Source: Longimicrobiales bacterium (lineage in GTDB: Bacteria > Gemmatimonadota > Gemmatimonadetes > Longimicrobiales > Gaopeijiaceae). Taken from it: a DNA stretch of 64,000 nucleotides. Below, one piece after another: positions 27,927 through 38,369 of the stretch. The position numbers and the translations under genes were made by a program. The first letter of the stretch is position 1; every line of letters starts with the position of its first letter. The notes beneath the pieces were generated by a model. It saw nothing but the letters and a program-made list of their open reading frames with translations, did no database searches and was not told the DNA's origin. Where the stretch lies: positions 62,001 through 126,000 of the forward strand of contig JAQWPM010000024.1 of the NCBI GenBank assembly GCA_029245345.1, read 5' to 3'.

Positions 27927-27940
27927 GCTTCGTACGAAGC
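27927..27940. promoter_or_regulatory. Perfect 14-bp palindrome in a divergent promoter region
   Basis: GCTTCGTACGAAGC lies between the divergent acyl-CoA dehydrogenase and gcvH genes. A -35-like TTGACC at 27954-27959, 17 bases before CATCCT, points toward gcvH. The palindrome is a plausible operator for a dimeric regulator; the regulator is unknown. Confidence 0.4.
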
Positions 27941-28022
27941 CAAATTACTAGCCTTGACCTCGCGGCGATCCGCCGTCATCCTGATGGCTACGACAGTACC
28001 TTGGAACACCCTGGAGACACGT

Positions 28023-28409
28023 ATGTCCGACATCCCCAGCGACCTGACTTACACGGAAGAGCATGAGTACCTCAAGCCGACCGACGAGGCCGGCGTGTAC
28101 ATCGTGGGGGTCACGGACTATGCCCAGGGCGAGCTCGGAGACGTCGTCTTCGTCGAGCTCCCCGACGGCGGAGCATCTTTCAATCGTATGGACGTCTTCG
28201 GTACCATCGAGGCCGTGAAGGCCGTGAGCGATCTATACTGCCCTGTGCAGGGTGAGATCGTCGGGGTCAACGCTGCCCTCGACGATGATCCGTCGCTGGT
28301 GAACTCCGATCCCTATGGTGAGGGTTGGATGGTCAAGCTCAGGGTGGCCAACGAGGGCGACCTCGACGAGCTCCTCAACTCGGACGCATACGCGGACCAC
28401 ATCGGCTAG
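28023..28409 (+). CDS. gcvH: Glycine cleavage system H protein
   Basis: A 128-residue lipoyl carrier of the glycine cleavage system. The ATG at 28023 is preceded by GGAG at proper distance, so it is preferred to the upstream open frame. TEEHEYLKP opens the fold, and the lipoylated Lys is K66 in the block [12 protein letters not shown]. The C-terminus ends with the usual [12 protein letters not shown]-type helix. Next downstream is gcvP; gcvT is not in the window. Confidence 0.96.
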   Translation: MSDIPSDLTYTEEHEYLKPTDEAGVYIVGVTDYAQGELGDVVFVELPDGGASFNRMDVFGTIEAVKAVSDLYCPVQGEIVGVNAALDDDPSLVNSDPYGEGWMVKLRVANEGDLDELLNSDAYADHIG

Positions 28410-28500
28410 CGCCGAAGCTCTGCGCGAAATCAAGAAATTCATGGGTCGCGGTCTGCCTCCAGGGCGATCGCGACCCTTACTACATGGGATTGTGGCAGGC

Positions 28501-31380
28501 ATGAACCGCATCGACTCGCCCGCAGATTTCGAGGCTCGGCACCTCGGCCCTCGCTCCTCTGAAATCGATTCAATGCTCGGCGTCGTCGGATACGACGGAC
28601 TCGCGGGGCTTATCGACGACACCGTGCCTCACGCCATTCGCATGGAGGGTGAGCTCGACCTTCCGGGAGCCTTGACCGAGGCGCAGCTCATGTTGCGCGT
28701 TCGCGAAGTGGCTTCCCAGAACAAGGTCTTCCGGTCGTACCTGGGGCTGGGGTACAGCGACACGATCGTCCCCGGCGTCATTCTGCGGAACATCATGGAA
28801 AACCCCGGCTGGTATACGCAGTACACGCCCTACCAGGCCGAGATTGCCCAGGGTCGTTTGGAGGCCCTGTTGAACTACCAGACGATGGTGATCGACCTCA
28901 CGGGCCTCCCCATCGCGAATGCGTCGCTGCTCGACGAGGGGACCGCCGCGGCGGAAGCGATGCACTTGGCACATGGTGAATCCAAGGGCGACGCGAACAT
29001 CTTCTTCGTGTCCGAGTTGTGCCACCCGCAGACCATTGAGGTCGTGAAGACTCGCGCGTGGCCGCTGGGGATTGAGGTGGTGGTGGATGACCACGACAGC
29101 TACGAGCTGAGTGACAATGTGTTTGGAGTGCTGCTCCAGTATCCGGCTACGGACGGAAGCGTATTGGACTATCGCTCGTTCGCGTCGAGGGCCTCGACCT
29201 TGGGTGCAGTCGTTGTTGTTGCGACAGATCTGATGTCGCTGGCCCTGCTGACGCCGCCGGGCGAGTGGGGCGCGGATGTCGTGGTCGGCAACTCTCAGCG
29301 CTTCGGCGTGCCGATGGGCTTTGGCGGCCCGCACGCGGCGTTCATGGCCGCGACCGAGTCGTTCAAGCGAAAACTCCCGGGTCGCATCATTGGTGTGTCG
29401 GTCGACGTCGATGGCAACCGGGCACTGCGCATGGCGCTCCAGACACGGGAGCAACACATCCGCCGTGAGAAGGCGACGTCGAACATCTGCACGGCGCAGG
29501 TCCTGCTCGCAATCATGGCCGGGGCCTATGCGGTCTATCATGGACCGGACGGAGTGCGCGCCATCGCAACGCGGATCCGTGAATTAGCCGGAGTGCTCGC
29601 TGCGGGACTCGAGCTCCAGGGGCATGAGCTGCTCTCCGAGACTTTCTTCGACACGGTGCACGTCCGGCCCGAGGGTGATGCCGGTGAGATCCTCGCGCTC
29701 GGGATCGAGCGAGGCATCAACCTGCGAGACTTCGGCGACGGTACGATCGGGATTGCGCTGGATGAGGTCGCGACCGCGGACGACATCGACGAGCTGTTCG
29801 AGATCTTCAATTCCGGCCAGGCCACCGAAGTCACCGCGCGTGGTCTGTCGGAGCAGGGTGGGGCGCCAGAGCTGCCTGACTGGGCGAGCCGTGCCAGTGC
29901 ATATCTCGAGCACCCTGTGTTCAACAGTTATCACTCCGAAACCGAGATGCTGCGCTACCTGCACAAGCTCGAATCGAGAGATCTCTCGCTGAATGCCAGC
30001 ATGATCCCACTGGGATCGTGCACCATGAAGCTGAACGCGACCAGCCAGATGGAGGCGGTCACGTGGCCAGAGATGGGCAGGATGCACCCGTTCGCCCCCA
30101 TCGATCAGGCGGGTGGTTATCAGGTGATCTTCTCGGAGCTCGAAGCCTGGCTCGCTGAGATCAGTGGCTTCACCGCGACATCGTTGCAGCCCAATTCGGG
30201 AGCCCAGGGGGAGTACGCTGGACTCTTGGTCATCAAGGCTTACCACGAAGATCGGAACGATCATCACCGTGATATTTGCCTCATTCCTGCCTCAGCTCAT
30301 GGTACGAATCCGGCGAGTGCGGTCATGGCAGGAATGAAGGTCGTGGTCGTTAAAAGCACGGACGACGGCACGATCGACGTGGCCGACTTGGAAGCCAAGG
30401 CGGGAGAGCACGCGGACAACCTCGCGGCGATCATGGTGACGTATCCCTCGACGCACGGTGTGTTTGAAGAGGAGATCGTCGACGTGACGCGGATCGTCCA
30501 TGAGAACGGGGGCATGGTCTACCTGGATGGCGCCAATCTGAACGCTCAGGTCGGCCTGGCTCGTCCAGGTGACTACGGTGCCGACGTCTGCCACATCAAT
30601 CTTCACAAGACGTTCGCTATTCCTCACGGTGGTGGTGGGCCCGGTATGGGTCCGATTTGTGTCAACGACAAGCTCGCTCCGTACCTCCCTGGGCATCCGC
30701 TTCACACTGTGGGCGGAGCCAAGGCGATCGGTCCGGTGTCTGCGGCGGCGTGGGGAAGCGCGAGCATTCTGACGATTTCGTGGGCCTATATCGCCATGCT
30801 CGGGCCCGACGGAGTCCGTACGGCCTCTGAGGTCGCGATCCTGAACGCCAACTACATGGTTAAGCGGTTGGAGGAGTACTACCCGATCCTCTATCGCGGC
30901 GACAACGGCTTGGTAGCGCATGAGTTCATCATCGATCTACGTCCACTGAAGAAGGAAACGGGGATCACGGAAGAGGATGTGGCGAAGCGCCTCATTGACT
31001 ACGGCTTCCATGCCCCCACGGTCTCGTTCCCGGTTGCAGGCACACTGATGGTCGAGCCGACCGAGAGTGAGCCGCTCTCCGAGCTGAATCGTTTCGTGGA
31101 CGCGCTCGTTGCGATTCGTGCTGAGGTCCACCAGGTGGAGATGGGCCTCTCGGATCGTGAGGACAACGCACTCAAGCATGCGCCCCATACTGCAGCCATG
31201 GTCACGGCGGACGAGTGGGGTCACGCGTATACCAGGAGCCACGCGGCGTATCCGGCGGCATGGACGCGGGATTTCAAGTTCTGGCCCCACGTGCGGCGTG
31301 TGAACAACGCGCACGGTGACCGGAACCTCATTTGTGCGTGCCCGCCTATCGAGGCCTACTCGGACGCCGGTACGGAGTAG
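28501..31380 (+). CDS. gcvP: Glycine dehydrogenase (decarboxylating), single-chain P protein
   Basis: A 959-residue PLP enzyme that decarboxylates glycine and loads the aminomethyl group on GcvH. The start at 28501 ([17 protein letters not shown]) matches the family N-terminus; the longer open frame overlaps gcvH. Both halves of the long single-chain form are present. The PLP Lys is K703 in [19 protein letters not shown], and [15 protein letters not shown] precedes it. Confidence 0.96.
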   Translation: MNRIDSPADFEARHLGPRSSEIDSMLGVVGYDGLAGLIDDTVPHAIRMEGELDLPGALTEAQLMLRVREVASQNKVFRSYLGLGYSDTIVPGVILRNIMENPGWYTQYTPYQAEIAQGRLEALLNYQTMVIDLTGLPIANASLLDEGTAAAEAMHLAHGESKGDANIFFVSELCHPQTIEVVKTRAWPLGIEVVVDDHDSYELSDNVFGVLLQYPATDGSVLDYRSFASRASTLGAVVVVATDLMSLALLTPPGEWGADVVVGNSQRFGVPMGFGGPHAAFMAATESFKRKLPGRIIGVSVDVDGNRALRMALQTREQHIRREKATSNICTAQVLLAIMAGAYAVYHGPDGVRAIATRIRELAGVLAAGLELQGHELLSETFFDTVHVRPEGDAGEILALGIERGINLRDFGDGTIGIALDEVATADDIDELFEIFNSGQATEVTARGLSEQGGAPELPDWASRASAYLEHPVFNSYHSETEMLRYLHKLESRDLSLNASMIPLGSCTMKLNATSQMEAVTWPEMGRMHPFAPIDQAGGYQVIFSELEAWLAEISGFTATSLQPNSGAQGEYAGLLVIKAYHEDRNDHHRDICLIPASAHGTNPASAVMAGMKVVVVKSTDDGTIDVADLEAKAGEHADNLAAIMVTYPSTHGVFEEEIVDVTRIVHENGGMVYLDGANLNAQVGLARPGDYGADVCHINLHKTFAIPHGGGGPGMGPICVNDKLAPYLPGHPLHTVGGAKAIGPVSAAAWGSASILTISWAYIAMLGPDGVRTASEVAILNANYMVKRLEEYYPILYRGDNGLVAHEFIIDLRPLKKETGITEEDVAKRLIDYGFHAPTVSFPVAGTLMVEPTESEPLSELNRFVDALVAIRAEVHQVEMGLSDREDNALKHAPHTAAMVTADEWGHAYTRSHAAYPAAWTRDFKFWPHVRRVNNAHGDRNLICACPPIEAYSDAGTE

Positions 31381-31394
31381 GCAGTTCGCTTTGA

Positions 31395-31440
31395 GCGCTT
31401 CCATCGGGTCGGTCTTCGAGGCTCACATTGATGGAAGTGC
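31395..31440 (+). other. Hairpin downstream of gcvP
   Basis: CTTCCATC (31398-31405) pairs with GATGGAAG (31430-31437), extended by three pairs with one G-U. It lies 14 bases after the gcvP stop. With no T-run, it may be a weak terminator or an mRNA-end stabiliser. Confidence 0.35.
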
Positions 31441-31542
31441 GGCGGTAACACGCTCGCTTTGGCTGCTGGGAAACCTCATAGTACCGTGCGGTCAGTAGCG
31501 GGCCGTGGCCGAAGACTCAAGAATCCAGTTGGGGAGCACATC

Positions 31543-31599
31543 ATGGCGAAGGTGATCTTCATGGGTCTCATGTCCCCTGGCACCGTTTTGGAATTTTAA
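31543..31599 (+). CDS. 18-codon leader ORF coupled to the lipoate ligase gene
   Basis: The ATG at 31543 has a strong ribosome site (GGGGAG, 31531-31536, spacing 6) and encodes MAKVIFMGLMSPGTVLEF. Its TAA overlaps the next ATG as TAATG at 31597-31601. The ligase gene itself has only a weak GGA upstream, so its translation probably depends on reinitiation from this leader. The function of the peptide is unknown. Confidence 0.5.
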   Translation: MAKVIFMGLMSPGTVLEF

Positions 31600-32375
31600 T
31601 GTCGACTGCTGGGATCAAGTGGCGGGTCATACGAGACGACCCTCTGTCCGGGGCGCGCAACATGTCCCTGGACCATGCCCTCGCTCTAACGCCTCGCCCG
31701 AGGGAGGGTGTGCTTCGACTCTATACGTGGGCTTCGCCTACGGTCTCGTTCGGTCGCAATGAACCTGCGAAGGAGCACTACGACCGTGCGGCGGGTGCCA
31801 ACAAAGGGATCGAGTTCGTCAGACGCCCCACGGGCGGACGAGCCGTTCTGCATGACATGGAGGCCACGTACTCGGTCGTGTTGCCTGATCGGATGTACGG
31901 TGGACCTCGCGGCATCTATAAGAAAGTGAACGAGGGGTTGGCCTCCGGGCTGGCTGAGTTGGGTGCGGAGGTTTCTGTCGCGGTGGGTGGGGTCGCTCTT
32001 TCCCCAGATGCGGGTCCGTGTTTTCGGGTGCCGGCGCCAGGTGAAGTCATGGCCCAAGGCCGCAAGCTTGTCGGCAGCGCGCAGGTACGCCTCGGCAGTT
32101 CAGTGCTTCAGCACGGGTCCATCATGCTCGCGGGTGATCAATCACTCCTGGCCAGTCTTGGCGGCGGGGTAGACGACACGGCCCCTCCGGCCACGTTGGT
32201 GTCGCTGATTGGTGAGATCGACGGGGATGACCTGGCAGAAGCGCTGACTCGAGGACTGAAGCTGGCTCTCGGCGGCGATTGGAGTGATGGCGCGTACCGG
32301 TCGGGCGAGATCGCAGAGGCGGACTGGTTGGAGAAGGAGCGATACACGACCGACGAATGGACTTGGTCCAAATAG
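31599..32375 (+). CDS. Lipoate-protein ligase A / octanoyltransferase family protein (LplA/LipM-like)
   Basis: A 258-residue member of the biotin/lipoate A/B ligase fold. Signatures are FVRRPTGGRAVLH, the substrate-binding Lys in GRKLVGSAQVR, and a Cys in GPCFRVPAPGEV in the region where LipM-type octanoyltransferases carry their catalytic Cys. It would attach octanoyl or lipoyl groups to carriers such as the GcvH encoded 3 kb upstream. Sequence alone does not separate ligase from transferase; the Cys favours transferase. Confidence 0.85.
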   Translation: MSTAGIKWRVIRDDPLSGARNMSLDHALALTPRPREGVLRLYTWASPTVSFGRNEPAKEHYDRAAGANKGIEFVRRPTGGRAVLHDMEATYSVVLPDRMYGGPRGIYKKVNEGLASGLAELGAEVSVAVGGVALSPDAGPCFRVPAPGEVMAQGRKLVGSAQVRLGSSVLQHGSIMLAGDQSLLASLGGGVDDTAPPATLVSLIGEIDGDDLAEALTRGLKLALGGDWSDGAYRSGEIAEADWLEKERYTTDEWTWSK

Positions 32376-32398
32376 TGGTCTGTAAAGGGAGCACACAG

Positions 32399-34102
32399 AT
32401 GAAGCGGTCTTTGGCGTGCGCGGCAGCGCTCATGTTCGGCGCATGCGGCGGTGATGGTGGGGGCGTGGCTTCTAGCGATCCCTTCTGCCAGCAGGTGCTC
32501 CCGGTGGTCAGCGCCTTTATGGCGGAGGCACGGGCGGACAATCCGGTACCCTCCGACGAGCGATACGGAGGCACCGCCGTCGCAGGTGGTGCGGGTGAGT
32601 TGGCTGGAGGGATGAACGTGGCAGGAGGGATGGACTACTCCGCCGTCCAGCATCATCAATTCGTGAACTTGATGACGTTGCTTGACTACGATGCGGACGG
32701 GACTCCACGCCCGTACTTGGCCGAGTCATGGGAGATCAGCGAAGACAACACCGAGATCACCTGGCACATCCGTCAGGATGTCATGTGGCATGATGGCGAA
32801 CAGACGGACGCCCATGATGTGGCGTTCACCTTCGCGGTGGTTACAGATCCCGCCACGGCGTTCCCAAATTCCTCGTATTGGGATCACTACGAGCAGGGAT
32901 CAGATGCGATCGAGATCGTCGACGACTTCACGATCAAGATGCGCCTCAGGCCGCACGCCGATTTTCTCGACCCGTGGCGCAGTGTCGCGATCATGCCCGA
33001 GCACCTTCTTGGCGATGTGCCGCACGACGAAATCGGGGCACACCCCTACGGATCTCAGTGCCCAGTTGGAAATGGTCCGTTCGTCTTCGACTCCCATGAC
33101 ATCGACGACCGGTGGATTTTTACCGCCAACCCGGTGTTTCCAGAGGCGCTCGGCGGCCGCCCGTTCTTGGATCGTTACATCTACAGAATGATCCCCGAAC
33201 AGACGACGCTCCTCACCGAGTTGCTCACTGACAACCTCGAGATTTACATCAAGGTTCGGCCTGACCAGGCGGAGCAGATCATCGATGCGCCAAGCGCCGA
33301 CCTGCTCAATTTCACGTTCCGCAATTACGTGATGGTCGTTTGGAATGCGCGCAGGCCGCAGTTCGCAGATTCCCGGGTTCGCCGGGCCATCACGATGGCG
33401 ACGAATCGCCCAGAAATTGTTCAAGCGATTCAGCAGGGATATGGTATCGTGGCGAATTCCAGCGTCCCGCCGTTCCACTGGGCGTACGACGATGGTCCAG
33501 ACTTCGGGACGGCGTACGACAGAGCAGGGGCGTCCGCCCTCTTGGACGAAGCTGGCTGGCAGGATCGTGACGGAGACGGTGTGCGTGAGAACGCAGACGG
33601 ATTGCCGCTCGAGTTCTCCATCAAGTACAACACTGGAAATCGACAGAGGCAGAACATCGCCGAGATCATGCAGACTCAGCTGAGCCAGGTTGGCATCACG
33701 GCAACGCCTGAGGTGGTCGACTTCCCCACGCTCCTGGGTCAAATCAACTCACCCGAGCGTGAATTCGACGGTGTGGTGATGGGTTGGGTGGTCGAGTACA
33801 AGCTGGATGACATGAACCTCTTCCATTCCGAGCGAATCGATCAGCCGTTCGCGTGGTCAGGGACCAACAATGCTGAGATCGACAGACTCCTCGATGAGCT
33901 CAGCTTCGTGGTGGATCGTGACGAAGCCATCCAGCTCTGGTCCGAATACCAGCGGGCCCTGGACCGGGAGCACCCCTACACATTCTTCTACTATCCAGAC
34001 CAGCTGGATGGCGTGAGTAAGCGCCTGAAAGGCGTGACGGCAGATGCTCGAGGGGAGTGGGTCAGCGTTCGCGGGTGGTATTTGGATCCGGCGAGTCGTT
34101 GA
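32399..34102 (+). CDS. Peptide ABC transporter substrate-binding lipoprotein (family 5)
   Basis: A 567-residue extracellular solute-binding protein of the oligopeptide/dipeptide type. The ATG at 32399 follows GGGAG and opens a lipoprotein signal (ALMFGACGGDGG). A Gly-rich linker of roughly 50 residues precedes the usual domain, which begins near the block ending RPYLAESWEI and includes DAHDVAFTF and VRRAITMATNRPEIVQ. It is the first gene of a five-gene import operon (SBP, two permeases, two ATPases). Confidence 0.92.
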   Translation: MKRSLACAAALMFGACGGDGGGVASSDPFCQQVLPVVSAFMAEARADNPVPSDERYGGTAVAGGAGELAGGMNVAGGMDYSAVQHHQFVNLMTLLDYDADGTPRPYLAESWEISEDNTEITWHIRQDVMWHDGEQTDAHDVAFTFAVVTDPATAFPNSSYWDHYEQGSDAIEIVDDFTIKMRLRPHADFLDPWRSVAIMPEHLLGDVPHDEIGAHPYGSQCPVGNGPFVFDSHDIDDRWIFTANPVFPEALGGRPFLDRYIYRMIPEQTTLLTELLTDNLEIYIKVRPDQAEQIIDAPSADLLNFTFRNYVMVVWNARRPQFADSRVRRAITMATNRPEIVQAIQQGYGIVANSSVPPFHWAYDDGPDFGTAYDRAGASALLDEAGWQDRDGDGVRENADGLPLEFSIKYNTGNRQRQNIAEIMQTQLSQVGITATPEVVDFPTLLGQINSPEREFDGVVMGWVVEYKLDDMNLFHSERIDQPFAWSGTNNAEIDRLLDELSFVVDRDEAIQLWSEYQRALDREHPYTFFYYPDQLDGVSKRLKGVTADARGEWVSVRGWYLDPASR

Positions 34103-34134
34103 GGCGGTTCTTTTCCTCCAGGTCCTGACCTGAC

Positions 34135-35124
34135 GTGACGAAGTACCTGCTTCGCCGTGTGCTCAGTTCAGTGCCGCTCATCTTTGGTATCTCGACCATC
34201 ATATTTTTTGTGGTCAATGCCGCACCGGGCGATCCCATCGACACCTTCTTGAGCCCCGGCATGACTGCCGAGTCAGCCGAGCAAATGCGTGTCAATTTTG
34301 GCCTCGATCGCCCCGTTCACGTCCGCTACGGCAAGTGGCTCAGCGCGACGCTTCGGGGTGACTTCGGCCATAGCGTTAGGTACGGCCGACCTGCCATCGA
34401 TGTGATCCGCGAGTTGCTTCCCAATACCCTATTGCTGAGTGCCTCAGCGCTAGTGCTGTCCCTCTTTTTCGGGGTCGTGCTCGGAGCCATACAGGCGGTG
34501 CGACAGTACTCGGTGCTGGATTCGACCCTGAGCGTCGGGCTTCTGTTCTTCTATTCCATGCCGTCGTTCTGGCTGGCTCTTATGCTCATGCTGACGCTGA
34601 GCTACATGGCCGGGCCCGCGTTTTGGGACTGGCCGATCTCGTTTCCCGTATCGGCTATGAACGGCGACGAGTACCAGCTTTTGAGCTTCTGGGGGAGGGT
34701 TGGCGACCGTATCTGGCATCTCGTTCTTCCCACTCTTTCGCTCTCGCTCGTACTCACGGCGGGCATTGCCCGTTATATGCGCTCCAGTATGCTCGAAGTG
34801 ATCCGCCAGGATTTTGTGCGGACCGCCAGAGCGAAGGGCCTCCCCGAGCGTACCGTCATTTTCAAGCACGCGTTACGGAATTCGCTGATTCCGATCATCA
34901 CGATCCTGGGCCTCTACATCCCGGTCTTGTTCAGTGGGACCGTGCTTATCGAGAGCGTCTTCGCATGGCCGGGCATGGGTAGGGCGATGGTTCTGGCCAT
35001 CGGCCAGCGTGACTACGCGATGATCATGGGTGGGAGCTTCTTTTTTGCGACGTTCGTGGTTCTGGGGAATCTCATGGCAGATGCTCTGTACGCTGTGGTC
35101 GACCCCAGGATTCGGTATGACTGA
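34135..35124 (+). CDS. dppB: Peptide ABC transporter permease, DppB type
   Basis: A 329-residue inner-membrane permease starting at GTG (MTKYLLRRVLSSVPLIFG, the classic DppB opening). Six hydrophobic helices and the EAA loop (RQDFVRTARAKGLPERTVIFKHALRN) that docks the ATPase are visible. It ends with VDPRIRYD, as usual. Its 3' end overlaps the next permease gene by 8 bases. Confidence 0.93.
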   Translation: MTKYLLRRVLSSVPLIFGISTIIFFVVNAAPGDPIDTFLSPGMTAESAEQMRVNFGLDRPVHVRYGKWLSATLRGDFGHSVRYGRPAIDVIRELLPNTLLLSASALVLSLFFGVVLGAIQAVRQYSVLDSTLSVGLLFFYSMPSFWLALMLMLTLSYMAGPAFWDWPISFPVSAMNGDEYQLLSFWGRVGDRIWHLVLPTLSLSLVLTAGIARYMRSSMLEVIRQDFVRTARAKGLPERTVIFKHALRNSLIPIITILGLYIPVLFSGTVLIESVFAWPGMGRAMVLAIGQRDYAMIMGGSFFFATFVVLGNLMADALYAVVDPRIRYD

Positions 35125-36247
35125 GCCCGCACGGTCCGTACGCAACAGGATCCTCTCCTTGGCGTTTCCTGGGTTGCCCCAGATTCTCGATGGCCGATGG
35201 GGCGTCGGCTCGATGGCGTTGCTGATTTGGTGCGGTCATCTGTGGATTGCTGCGGCCTCATTCGAGTTGATCCCCGGGGCGATGCGCGGCGCATGGGACG
35301 ACAAGTTCGCCGTGCTCACTCTAGTCGGGGGGCTCGTGGGGATGTGGCTCTGGTCGTGGTTCGACGTGAGTCGCACTAGAGTGGCCCGGGTCGTCGGGGT
35401 CAGTCAGTGGGATCTCGCGCTCCGCGCCTTCTCGCGGAACCGGACTGCCGTAGTGGGACTCATCATGCTGGTCCTGCTCTACCTGGTGGCGATCCTCACG
35501 CCCCTCATCACGCCACTGGATCCGTTGGCGCAGGCCGAGAACTTGGTCGACGGACGCTTCCTTGGGATGTCGGAGGCGCACCTGTTGGGGACCGACGAAT
35601 ACGGCCGCGATGTCTTCACAAGATTGTTGTACGGCGCCCGCATTTCGCTCACCATCGGACTCTTGGCGATGGGGATTGCGGTCACGATCGGCACACTCGT
35701 GGGTTCGGTCGCGGGCTACCTCGGAGGTTATGTCGACGCCGTCGTCATGCGCTTCGTCGACATGGTGATCTCTTTTCCAAGGCTCATCCTCCTCCTCACG
35801 ATCGTGGCAGTGTTCCGGCCCTCGTTCTCCTTGATCGTTGTCGTGCTGGGACTGACGCTTTGGCCTGCGACGGCTCGAATCGTCCGCGGTGAGGTTCTCT
35901 CGCTCCGCGAACGTGAGTTCGTCCAGGCGGCTCAGGCGTTGGGTTACTCGAAGCGGCGCATCATTCTGAAGCACCTCATTCCAAATGCCCTCGCGCCGGT
36001 CATCGTGGCCGCGACCTTAGGCGTGGGAAACACGATCGTGCTAGAGGCGGGGCTGTCGTTTCTCGGGGTCGGCCTTCCAAGTTCTACCCCGTCGTGGGGC
36101 AACATGGTCGCAGACGGCCAAGAGGTCATGTTGAACGCGTGGTGGATCGCGACTTTCCCAGGACTCGCCATCGTATTCACCGTTCTTTCGTTCAACCTGG
36201 TAGGTGACGGACTTCGTGATGCGCTCGACCCGAGACTTCGCTCATGA
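35117..36247 (+). CDS. dppC: Peptide ABC transporter permease, DppC type with extra N-terminal membrane domain
   Basis: A 376-residue permease. Start chosen at the ATG at 35117, which overlaps the dppB stop. The C-terminal 300 residues are standard DppC: OppC_N-like helix (TAVVGLIMLVLLYLVAILTP), GTDEYGRDVFTRLLYGARIS, EAA loop (REREFVQAAQALGYSKRRII) and DPRLRS end. Ahead of it lies an additional part of about 90 residues with two or three hydrophobic helices beginning LAFPGLPQILDGRWGVG. That resembles the PGLGQ-x-(Y/L)-x-GR small membrane domain found in other proteins and is not part of ordinary DppC. Confidence 0.9.
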   Translation: MTEPARSVRNRILSLAFPGLPQILDGRWGVGSMALLIWCGHLWIAAASFELIPGAMRGAWDDKFAVLTLVGGLVGMWLWSWFDVSRTRVARVVGVSQWDLALRAFSRNRTAVVGLIMLVLLYLVAILTPLITPLDPLAQAENLVDGRFLGMSEAHLLGTDEYGRDVFTRLLYGARISLTIGLLAMGIAVTIGTLVGSVAGYLGGYVDAVVMRFVDMVISFPRLILLLTIVAVFRPSFSLIVVVLGLTLWPATARIVRGEVLSLREREFVQAAQALGYSKRRIILKHLIPNALAPVIVAATLGVGNTIVLEAGLSFLGVGLPSSTPSWGNMVADGQEVMLNAWWIATFPGLAIVFTVLSFNLVGDGLRDALDPRLRS

Positions 36248-37239
36248 GTAATGTGCTGCTTTCCGTTCGCGACCTGCGCACCTGGTTCCATACGGACCAG
36301 GGCATCGCCAAGGCCGTGGATGGAGTCTCTTTCGACGTCATGGAGGGAGAGACGCTCGGCATCGTCGGTGAGTCCGGTTGCGGGAAGACCGTGACGTCAC
36401 TTTCCGTGCTCGGGTTGCTGCCTCAGCCGCCGGCGGAGGTCATGGAATCCAGCTCCATTCTCTTCGAGGGAGAGGAGCTTGTCGGGGCGACGGAAGCCAG
36501 ACTGCGAGCGCTTCGGGGCAACGAGATCTCCATGATCTTCCAAGAGCCGATGAGTTCGTTGAACCCAGTCTTTTCGGTGGGCAATCAAATTGCGGAGTCC
36601 CTTCGTCTCCATCGAGGTATGGGCCGCAAGGCAGCTCGCGTCGAGGCTGGCCGACTCCTTACCGAAGTTGGGATCTCGGAAGCTGAGCGCCGCTTGGACC
36701 AGTATCCACACCAACTGTCTGGAGGCATGCGGCAGCGAGTCATGATCGCGATGGCTCTGTCATGCGAGCCGAAGCTCCTGATTGCCGATGAGCCCACCAC
36801 CGCCTTGGACGTGACCATCCAGGCGCAAATCCTAGAGCTTCTGGCTCCACTTCGGGGGCGGTACGGTATGGCGGTCATGCTCATCACCCATGACTTGGGT
36901 GTCGTAGCGGAAGTCTGTGATCGGGTCGTGGTGATGTATGCCGGGCAAGTCGTTGAGACCGGTACCGTTGAGCAGATTTTTTCCTCGCCCAAGCACCCGT
37001 ACACGAAAGGATTGATGGATTCCCTTCCCTCCATCGATCGGGCGGGGGCTCGGCTGAATCCGATTCCCGGCACGGTCCCGAGCCCCACTGACTGGCCGGC
37101 GGGATGCCGCTTCCGTCAGCGATGTTCACAATCGGAGGACGGGTGCGCCTCCCATCAGGCTTTGGTTGAGATTGGCGACGCAGGCCGGACGTCACGTTGT
37201 TGGAAAAGCGACCTGAGAGTCCGCGGATCTGCTCCATGA
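36244..37239 (+). CDS. dppD: Peptide ABC transporter ATP-binding protein, DppD type
   Basis: A 331-residue ATPase. Walker [10 protein letters not shown]-loop [10 protein letters not shown], signature [15 protein letters not shown], Walker [15 protein letters not shown] and the switch His in LITHDLGVV are all intact. The C-terminal oligopeptide-transporter extension (GCRFRQRC) is present; its Cys residues are typical of the FeS-like motif of this family. Coupled to neighbours by ATGA overlaps at both ends. Confidence 0.95.
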   Translation: MSNVLLSVRDLRTWFHTDQGIAKAVDGVSFDVMEGETLGIVGESGCGKTVTSLSVLGLLPQPPAEVMESSSILFEGEELVGATEARLRALRGNEISMIFQEPMSSLNPVFSVGNQIAESLRLHRGMGRKAARVEAGRLLTEVGISEAERRLDQYPHQLSGGMRQRVMIAMALSCEPKLLIADEPTTALDVTIQAQILELLAPLRGRYGMAVMLITHDLGVVAEVCDRVVVMYAGQVVETGTVEQIFSSPKHPYTKGLMDSLPSIDRAGARLNPIPGTVPSPTDWPAGCRFRQRCSQSEDGCASHQALVEIGDAGRTSRCWKSDLRVRGSAP

Positions 37240-38246
37240 ACAACCGTCCCATCGACCGAAGCTCTGAGCCGCTCCTCAAGGTGCGTGACCTTGAGATGCA
37301 CTTCCCCGGCAGCAGGGGTTTGTTCGGGCGCTCAGGGGGGGATGTGAAGGCCGTAGACGGCGTCTCCTTCGATCTCTGGTCCGGTGAAACCCTAGGGCTG
37401 GTAGGGGAGTCGGGCTGTGGGAAGTCGACGACGGGGCGAGCCTTGCTCCGTCTTATAGAACCGACCTCCGGTTCTGTCCATTTCGATGGTCAGGACGTGC
37501 GCGGGATGGACCGGAGCGGACTCCGTGCGATGCGGAGACGGGCTCAATTCGTTTTCCAGGATCCATTCGGTTCTCTGAACCCTCGGATGTCTGTGGGTGC
37601 GATGCTGGAAGAGGCACTCTACGTGCATGGGTTGGGGCAGCCGAACCGGAGGGCGCGAGCAGTGGAGATCTTGGAGCGGGTTGGGCTTCGTTCTGAGCAC
37701 ATTGATCGCTACCCACATGAGTTCAGTGGCGGCCAGCGACAGAGATTGGGGATCGCACGCGCTTTGTCTGTCGAGCCGGACTTTTTGATTCTCGATGAGC
37801 CAGTCTCGGCGCTGGATGTTTCCGTACAGGCTCAGGTAGTGAACCTGCTTCAAGATCTGCAGGCCGATCTCGGCCTCACCTATCTGTTCATTGCTCACGA
37901 CCTGGCTCTCGTGGAACACTTCAGCGATCGGGTCGCTGTGATGTACCTCGGGCGTATCGTAGAAATGGCGGATTCTGAGTCGTTGTACCGAAATCCGCAG
38001 CACCCGTATACTCAGGCACTGCTTTCCGCGGTGCCGCGGCCCGACCCGTCCGGGCGGGAAGACCGCACTCGGATCGTGCTAGAAGGGGACGTCCCGAGCC
38101 CGATAGATCCTCCCTCTGGATGTCCGTTTCACACGCGCTGTTTCCACCCCGGTAAGGATGCTTTGTGCACAACGGATATACCTTTGCTGGAGGCAAGGCG
38201 AACCCAGCACTTTACCGCGTGTCACAAGGTTGATCATGGCGCCTGA
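37236..38246 (+). CDS. dppF: Peptide ABC transporter ATP-binding protein, DppF type
   Basis: A 336-residue ATPase and last gene of the import operon. The ATG at 37236 overlaps the dppD stop. Walker [11 protein letters not shown]-loop [12 protein letters not shown], signature [15 protein letters not shown], Walker [15 protein letters not shown] and C-terminal GCPFHTRC are present. Together with DppD it forms the heterodimeric motor. Confidence 0.95.
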   Translation: MNNRPIDRSSEPLLKVRDLEMHFPGSRGLFGRSGGDVKAVDGVSFDLWSGETLGLVGESGCGKSTTGRALLRLIEPTSGSVHFDGQDVRGMDRSGLRAMRRRAQFVFQDPFGSLNPRMSVGAMLEEALYVHGLGQPNRRARAVEILERVGLRSEHIDRYPHEFSGGQRQRLGIARALSVEPDFLILDEPVSALDVSVQAQVVNLLQDLQADLGLTYLFIAHDLALVEHFSDRVAVMYLGRIVEMADSESLYRNPQHPYTQALLSAVPRPDPSGREDRTRIVLEGDVPSPIDPPSGCPFHTRCFHPGKDALCTTDIPLLEARRTQHFTACHKVDHGA

Positions 38247-38253
38247 TAAGGGG

Positions 38254-38282
38254 TTGACACCTTTTTGGGTGAGGGCCATAAT
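38254..38282 (+). promoter_or_regulatory. Near-consensus sigma-70 promoter for exbB
   Basis: TTGACA at 38254-38259, 17-base spacer, CATAAT at 38277-38282: perfect -35, optimal spacing, one mismatch in the -10. It starts 8 bases after the dppF stop and lies about 90 bases before the exbB start, so exbB can be expressed independently of the transporter operon. Confidence 0.8.
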
Positions 38283-38369
38283 CCGACCCTCTACGAAATC
38301 CGCGCCCCGTCGCACCCGTGTGCGAGGGGGTTCTGTAACACAAACGAAGAACAACGGCTGGAGGTCGCT

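Noticed and set aside
27734-28022. Glycine riboswitch upstream of gcvH
   Set aside because: I could not find the tandem glycine aptamer core; the interval holds only a palindrome and a weak promoter.
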